Assembly (NCBI GenBank): GCA_041609995.1
Contig: JBFIPU010000065.1
Location: 1 to 15,316 of the forward strand
Length of the DNA stretch: 15,316 nucleotides
Reading direction: 5' to 3'
Origin: JABDOU01 sp041609995
GTDB lineage: Bacteria > Actinomycetota > Acidimicrobiia > Spongiisociales > SHLN01
Shown: positions 13,588 through 15,316 of the stretch, in pieces
Layout: every line of letters starts with the position of its first letter
How positions within the stretch are numbered: the first letter of the stretch is position 1
Notes under the pieces: model-generated
Seen by the model: the letters and a program-made list of their open reading frames with translations, nothing else
The model's database searches: none
Told to the model about the DNA's origin: nothing
Program-made: the position numbers and the translations under genes

Positions 13588-13754
13588 CTGGTCCTTTCCG
13601 TGTGTCTGATACATGACAACCTATCCGAAGCTTCTACATTCGTCGGTTTCCGAGATTCGAGCGCAAATCCGGCCTGCGCGGCACGAGCAGACTTCCAATA
13701 TGTGCCATATACGATCTTGCTGAAGGTGGGCCCATGGGCCGCCGATGAAAAAAT
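13588..13754. promoter_or_regulatory. Divergent control region between pirin and histidine kinase genes
   Basis: This 167-bp gap carries the perfect inverted repeat ATATG-TGC-CATAT (13698-13710), which is AT-rich against its surroundings, and a second palindrome GGCCCATGGGCC (13729-13740). Both lie 45 and 15 bp before the kinase start. TATACGAT just after the first repeat could be a -10 box for the kinase, but no convincing -35 was found. The ribosome binding site for pirin is at 13592-13599. Confidence 0.45.
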
Positions 13755-15316
13755 GTGGACCATGCACCAGATAGAGCCGCCTCGGCCGCGGCTCTCGAGA
13801 CTACGAACACCGCCGAATTCCTCGTTCGGCTGGCGACTGCGGTCACAACTCTGGTCGCTACGACCATTGCGGTAGCGGGCCTGAAGTCGGGCCAGACCGA
13901 CGTCGCCTGGTCGGCGATCAGCCCGGCCTCGATCGCAGTACTCGGTGTCTTTCAATTGGTCCGACGCCGGCCCAATCCCGCCCTCATGGTCGCGGTTTCG
14001 GTAGGTACGACCGTATTCCTGTCTCCGTTCCTCCCCGCCGCAATGACAACCGCTGTGGTGATGGTGCTCGCAGTCTTCGGAACAGTCGTCATGTTCACTG
14101 TCCGGCGTCAGTTGTCGACCACGTTCGCCGTCGCGTCCGGGACCGGTCTCATCATGGCCTTGCACCTCGCCAATGCGGCTTCGAGCGTGAACACAGTCAC
14201 CGTGCTCACCCTCGGGCTGGGTGGAGCTGGGATCGCCGCATGGGCCACGGGCCGCCGTGTCCTGAAGAAATATGATCGGCTGGAACGGGCGTACGAATCG
14301 CCGGCAGTGTCGGTCGCAATCGTGTCGATTCCGGACGGCAGGTTCCTCGAGGTGAACCAGGCCGCCTGTGAGATGCTCGGATATCCAGAGGAAGAGTTGC
14401 TCCAACTCGGGATCGCAGATGTGACTGATCCCGAAGACCAAGAGGAATCGTACGAGCGGTTCAAAGCGCTGATCGAAGGACCAGACCGATATTCGCAGGG
14501 AGCGCTCCGATACGTCCGCAAGGACGGCGAAGTGTCGTGGGCTCTGGTCACCAACACCATCATGCGAGATTGGCGCGGGCGCCCGCTGTACGCCCTGGCG
14601 CAGGTGGTCGACATCAGTGAGCAAAAAGCGGCTGAGCAGCGGCTGGAACAGCTGGTCGAGTCGAAGGACCGCCTCGTGGCCTCGGTCTCTCACGAGCTGC
14701 GCACCCCTCTCACCGGCTTGCTCGGCTTTGCCGAGGTTCTAAGAGACAAAGGCTCGGGCCTGTCAGCGGCGGAACGAGTCGAGATGACCGAATCCATCGC
14801 GTTCGAGGCATCGGAGATGGCCGGCATCGTCGAAGATCTGCTCACCGCCGCCCGCTTCGACACCGGAACGCTGAAAGTCGCCCGGGTGCCGGTGAACCTC
14901 CTCGGCCAATCACGCCAGGTGGTGGAAGCGATGGAACCCCACGGCCTGAAGGTGGAGGTGCTGGGCGAACCGACCCAGGCCCTGGGTGACCCCGCCCGGG
15001 TCCGCCAAATCATCCGCAACCTCCTCACCAACGCCCAACGCCACGGAGGCAACGAGATCACCTTGACCGTGTCTTCGTCAGGTGCCGACGGCGCCCGGGT
15101 GGCGGTGACCGACAGTGGCCCCGGGGTGTCACCTGAGGACGTCGATCGCATCTTCGAGCCGTACTACACCCGGGATGCCAGCCCCGGCGCGGGCGGAGGC
15201 TTCGGTCTGGGCCTCGACATCTGCCGCAAGCTGGCCGTCCTGATGGAAGGCGACCTGATCTACACGGGCGAACCGGGTGCCGCCCGCTTCGAGCTCATCC
15301 TGCCGGCGGCCGTCCA
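13755..15316 (+). CDS. Membrane PAS-domain sensor histidine kinase, 3' end cut by window
   Basis: The 520 visible residues contain six membrane segments (about 22-43, 52-70, 76-93, 96-118, 122-141, 147-166), a PAS domain (about 182-295, with 'GRFLEVNQAACEMLGYPEEELL'), a HisKA domain with phospho-acceptor His313 in 'SVSHELRTP', and a HATPase domain with N-box (RNLLTNAQRHGG, about 421-432), 'VTDSGPGV' and G2 box 'GGGFGLGLDIC'. It should autophosphorylate and pass phosphate to a response regulator not present here. The signal is unknown. GTG 13755 follows an in-frame stop by two codons, and no other start precedes the first membrane segment. The sequence ends at 'FELILPAAV', close to a natural kinase C-terminus, so few residues are missing. 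Confidence 0.88.
   Translation, partial: MDHAPDRAASAAALETTNTAEFLVRLATAVTTLVATTIAVAGLKSGQTDVAWSAISPASIAVLGVFQLVRRRPNPALMVAVSVGTTVFLSPFLPAAMTTAVVMVLAVFGTVVMFTVRRQLSTTFAVASGTGLIMALHLANAASSVNTVTVLTLGLGGAGIAAWATGRRVLKKYDRLERAYESPAVSVAIVSIPDGRFLEVNQAACEMLGYPEEELLQLGIADVTDPEDQEESYERFKALIEGPDRYSQGALRYVRKDGEVSWALVTNTIMRDWRGRPLYALAQVVDISEQKAAEQRLEQLVESKDRLVASVSHELRTPLTGLLGFAEVLRDKGSGLSAAERVEMTESIAFEASEMAGIVEDLLTAARFDTGTLKVARVPVNLLGQSRQVVEAMEPHGLKVEVLGEPTQALGDPARVRQIIRNLLTNAQRHGGNEITLTVSSSGADGARVAVTDSGPGVSPEDVDRIFEPYYTRDASPGAGGGFGLGLDICRKLAVLMEGDLIYTGEPGAARFELILPAAV

Noticed and set aside
13123..13875. Plus-strand open frame of 250 codons
   Set aside because: It is antisense to the pirin gene, which carries intact metal-binding motifs on the minus strand.
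13584..14693. Long minus-strand open frame of 369 codons
   Set aside because: It is antisense to the PAS/kinase gene, whose plus-strand translation has clear membrane, PAS and HisKA features.
1..15316. tRNA or rRNA genes, insertion sequences, integrases or phage genes
   Set aside because: I found no sequence resembling any of these in the window. The repeats have no transposase next to them.

Overview
This GC-rich window has frequent GTG/TTG starts and genes packed in short overlapping operons. A Nei1-type DNA glycosylase and an ABC ATPase with an actinobacterial-style 'TTQYVGEA' loop point to Actinomycetota, possibly an Acidimicrobiia-like lineage. That assignment is inferred from gene content and style; there is no rRNA or other taxonomic marker.

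Layout: (1) 1-345 is non-coding and full of repeats: three 36-bp tandem units, a strong G-quadruplex candidate and one copy of a nested-hairpin element. (2) 346-6409, minus strand, is a lipid/envelope operon read from right to left: a two-membrane-segment coiled-coil protein of unknown function, an 858-aa PAP2-PAP2-diacylglycerol kinase fusion, a YihY/BrkB-family membrane protein, a two-HKD cardiolipin synthase-like phospholipase D protein, and finally a small ABM-like protein. The first four are separated by 9 bp or overlap by 4 bp. (3) 6410-6654 is a divergent control region. (4) 6655-9269, plus strand, is a two-gene ABC-2 exporter. (5) 9270-9816 is non-coding and holds more copies of the hairpin element and its fragments, lying between convergent genes. 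(6) 9817-10359, minus, is a DUF1697 protein. (7) 10497-12612, plus, is SRPBCC protein, DUF2071 protein and Nei-type glycosylase, the last two overlapping. (8) 12643-13587, minus, is a pirin. (9) 13755 to the window end, plus, is a membrane-anchored PAS histidine kinase cut by the window edge.

Working together: the minus-strand operon combines enzymes that can interconvert phosphatidic acid, diacylglycerol, phosphatidylglycerol and cardiolipin with membrane proteins of unclear role, so it looks like a phospholipid-remodelling module. The ABC exporter is transcribed divergently from it and may share control. The genes to the right look like ordinary accessory and housekeeping genes.

The most unusual structure is not protein-coding. 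It is a modular repeat, seen in four full copies, whose outer and inner hairpin stems change sequence between copies while staying paired. It lies just beyond the stop codons of the ABM-like gene, the ABC permease and the DUF1697 gene.
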